Below are positions 15,274 through 16,052 of a stretch of DNA of 16,052 nt, piece after piece; positions within the stretch are counted from its first letter, which is position 1; every line of letters begins with the position of its first letter. Both the position numbers and the translations under genes were made by a program. This stretch comes from Flavobacteriaceae bacterium (GTDB lineage: Bacteria; Bacteroidota; Bacteroidia; Flavobacteriales; Flavobacteriaceae). The notes beneath the pieces are model-generated. The model saw only the letters and a list, made by a program, of their open reading frames with translations, did no database searches and had not been told where the DNA came from. The stretch lies in assembly GCA_002693605.1 (NCBI GenBank), contig NZQO01000122.1, positions 1 to 16,052 of the forward strand, in the 5' to 3' direction.

Positions 15274-16052
15274 ATGACACAATTTTTGGCCTTTACGTGG
15301 GATCCTTCCGCAGGTATCGATCTCGGATTTTTCGTAATTAGATATTACAGCTTGATGTTCGTTATCGCATTTACCCTGGGTTGGTTTATTATGAAACGGA
15401 TCTTCCAGAACGAAAACGAGCCACAGGAAAAGCTAGACAGCCTCTTTATCTATATGGTTATTGCTACCCTTGTGGGAGCGCGCCTGGGGCACGTTATCTT
15501 TTACCAGACCGAGCTCCTCTGGGAGGACCCGCTATCTGTTTTTCTTCCTATCCGCACCGTGCCCGAATTTGAGTTTACGGGATTTCAGGGCCTAGCGAGC
15601 CACGGCGCAGCGATTGCAATTATCATCGCAATGTTCCTGTTCAGCAAGCGCGTAATGAAGAAACCTGTCTTATGGATTTTAGACCGCATCGTCATTGCGG
15701 TTGCCTGTGGGGGTATTTTTGTGCGCATCGGAAATTTTATAAATTCTGAAATTATCGGGAAACCAACCTATAGCGATTACGGGGTTATCTTTACCCAGCT
15801 GGGCGAGGAATTTCCCCGCCACCCGGCCCAATTGTACGAGTCGGCAGGATATATCATCGTGTTTCTCATCCTCTGGTTTATTTACTGGAAAACCGACAAG
15901 CGCAAGTACTTAGGTTATATCTTCGGGGTTTTCCTGATCTTGCTTTGGACGGTTCGGTTCCTGGTCGAGTTTGTAAAGGAAGCACAAGTGGGCGAACGCG
16001 CCAATTGGGTATTAAATACCGGACAATGGCTTAGCGTTCCCTTTATTTTGGC
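15274..16052 (+). CDS. lgt: Prolipoprotein diacylglyceryl transferase (3' partial)
   Basis: The first 259 codons of Lgt, cut by the right edge of the window. Lgt is the inner-membrane enzyme that moves a diacylglyceryl group from phosphatidylglycerol to the lipobox Cys of prolipoproteins, the first step of lipoprotein maturation. The start ATG gives MTQFLAFTWDP, followed by several membrane helices. Key sites are ASHGAA with His110, the Lgt signature GGIFVRIGNFINSE (146-159) with Arg151, HPAQLYE with Glu189, and RFLVEF with Arg228. The frame is open to the window end with no stop. It would act on lipoproteins such as the one at 9956-11020. Confidence 0.96.
   Translation, partial: MTQFLAFTWDPSAGIDLGFFVIRYYSLMFVIAFTLGWFIMKRIFQNENEPQEKLDSLFIYMVIATLVGARLGHVIFYQTELLWEDPLSVFLPIRTVPEFEFTGFQGLASHGAAIAIIIAMFLFSKRVMKKPVLWILDRIVIAVACGGIFVRIGNFINSEIIGKPTYSDYGVIFTQLGEEFPRHPAQLYESAGYIIVFLILWFIYWKTDKRKYLGYIFGVFLILLWTVRFLVEFVKEAQVGERANWVLNTGQWLSVPFIL

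Noticed and set aside
1..16052. Mobile element, prophage, CRISPR array or defence island
   Set aside because: No transposase, integrase, phage, Cas, restriction or toxin-antitoxin gene is seen, there are no spaced direct repeats, and the tRNA has no flanking att-like duplication.

Overview
The window reads as an ordinary chromosomal segment of a member of the Bacteroidota, most likely family Flavobacteriaceae. Supporting signs are a VCBS/ASPIC-UnbV giant surface protein, an OmpP1/FadL porin next to a Gly/Trp/Tyr-rich lipoprotein, an archaeal/eukaryal-type ProRS with a degenerate zinc site, and promoters of the Bacteroidota type (TTTG, about 19 bases, TAnnTTTG). There is almost no Shine-Dalgarno sequence in front of the genes, again as in this phylum. 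I see no insertion sequence, phage, CRISPR array, rRNA or obvious horizontally acquired island. No gap between genes exceeds about 120 bases, so there is no long non-coding stretch to explain.

Layout, left to right. 1-3153 (+): 3' part of a large FG-GAP/VCBS repeat protein whose N terminus lies outside the window. 3150-6299 (-): a compact four-gene set, read from right to left as PASTA-domain membrane protein, RluD-type pseudouridine synthase, YaaA (peroxide stress) and a UDG-superfamily glycosylase; two of its three junctions overlap. 6300-6399: a short divergent promoter region. 6400-7877 (+): ddl and coaD. 7898-7923: a strong hairpin terminator between convergent coaD and rpsT. 7946-9845 (-): proS, tRNA-Glu and rpsT, with the tRNA and rpsT apparently sharing one promoter. 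9846-9955: a second divergent promoter region. 9956-12567 (+): lipoprotein plus FadL-type porin. 12688-16052 (+): folE, cysS, yidD and the start of lgt, cut by the window edge.

Functional themes are cell-envelope construction (ddl, PASTA protein, yidD, lgt, FadL porin, lipoprotein), translation (proS, cysS, tRNA-Glu, rpsT, rluD), cofactor synthesis (coaD, folE) and oxidative/DNA damage (yaaA, UDG-like gene).

I did not find a convincing undescribed multi-gene system. The most useful second looks are: the UDG-superfamily protein with an altered active-site region, translationally linked to yaaA; the tRNA-Glu-rpsT transcription unit whose mRNA 5' end may be made by tRNA processing; the proS start and its 5' hairpin; and the charge-segregated low-complexity lipoprotein.
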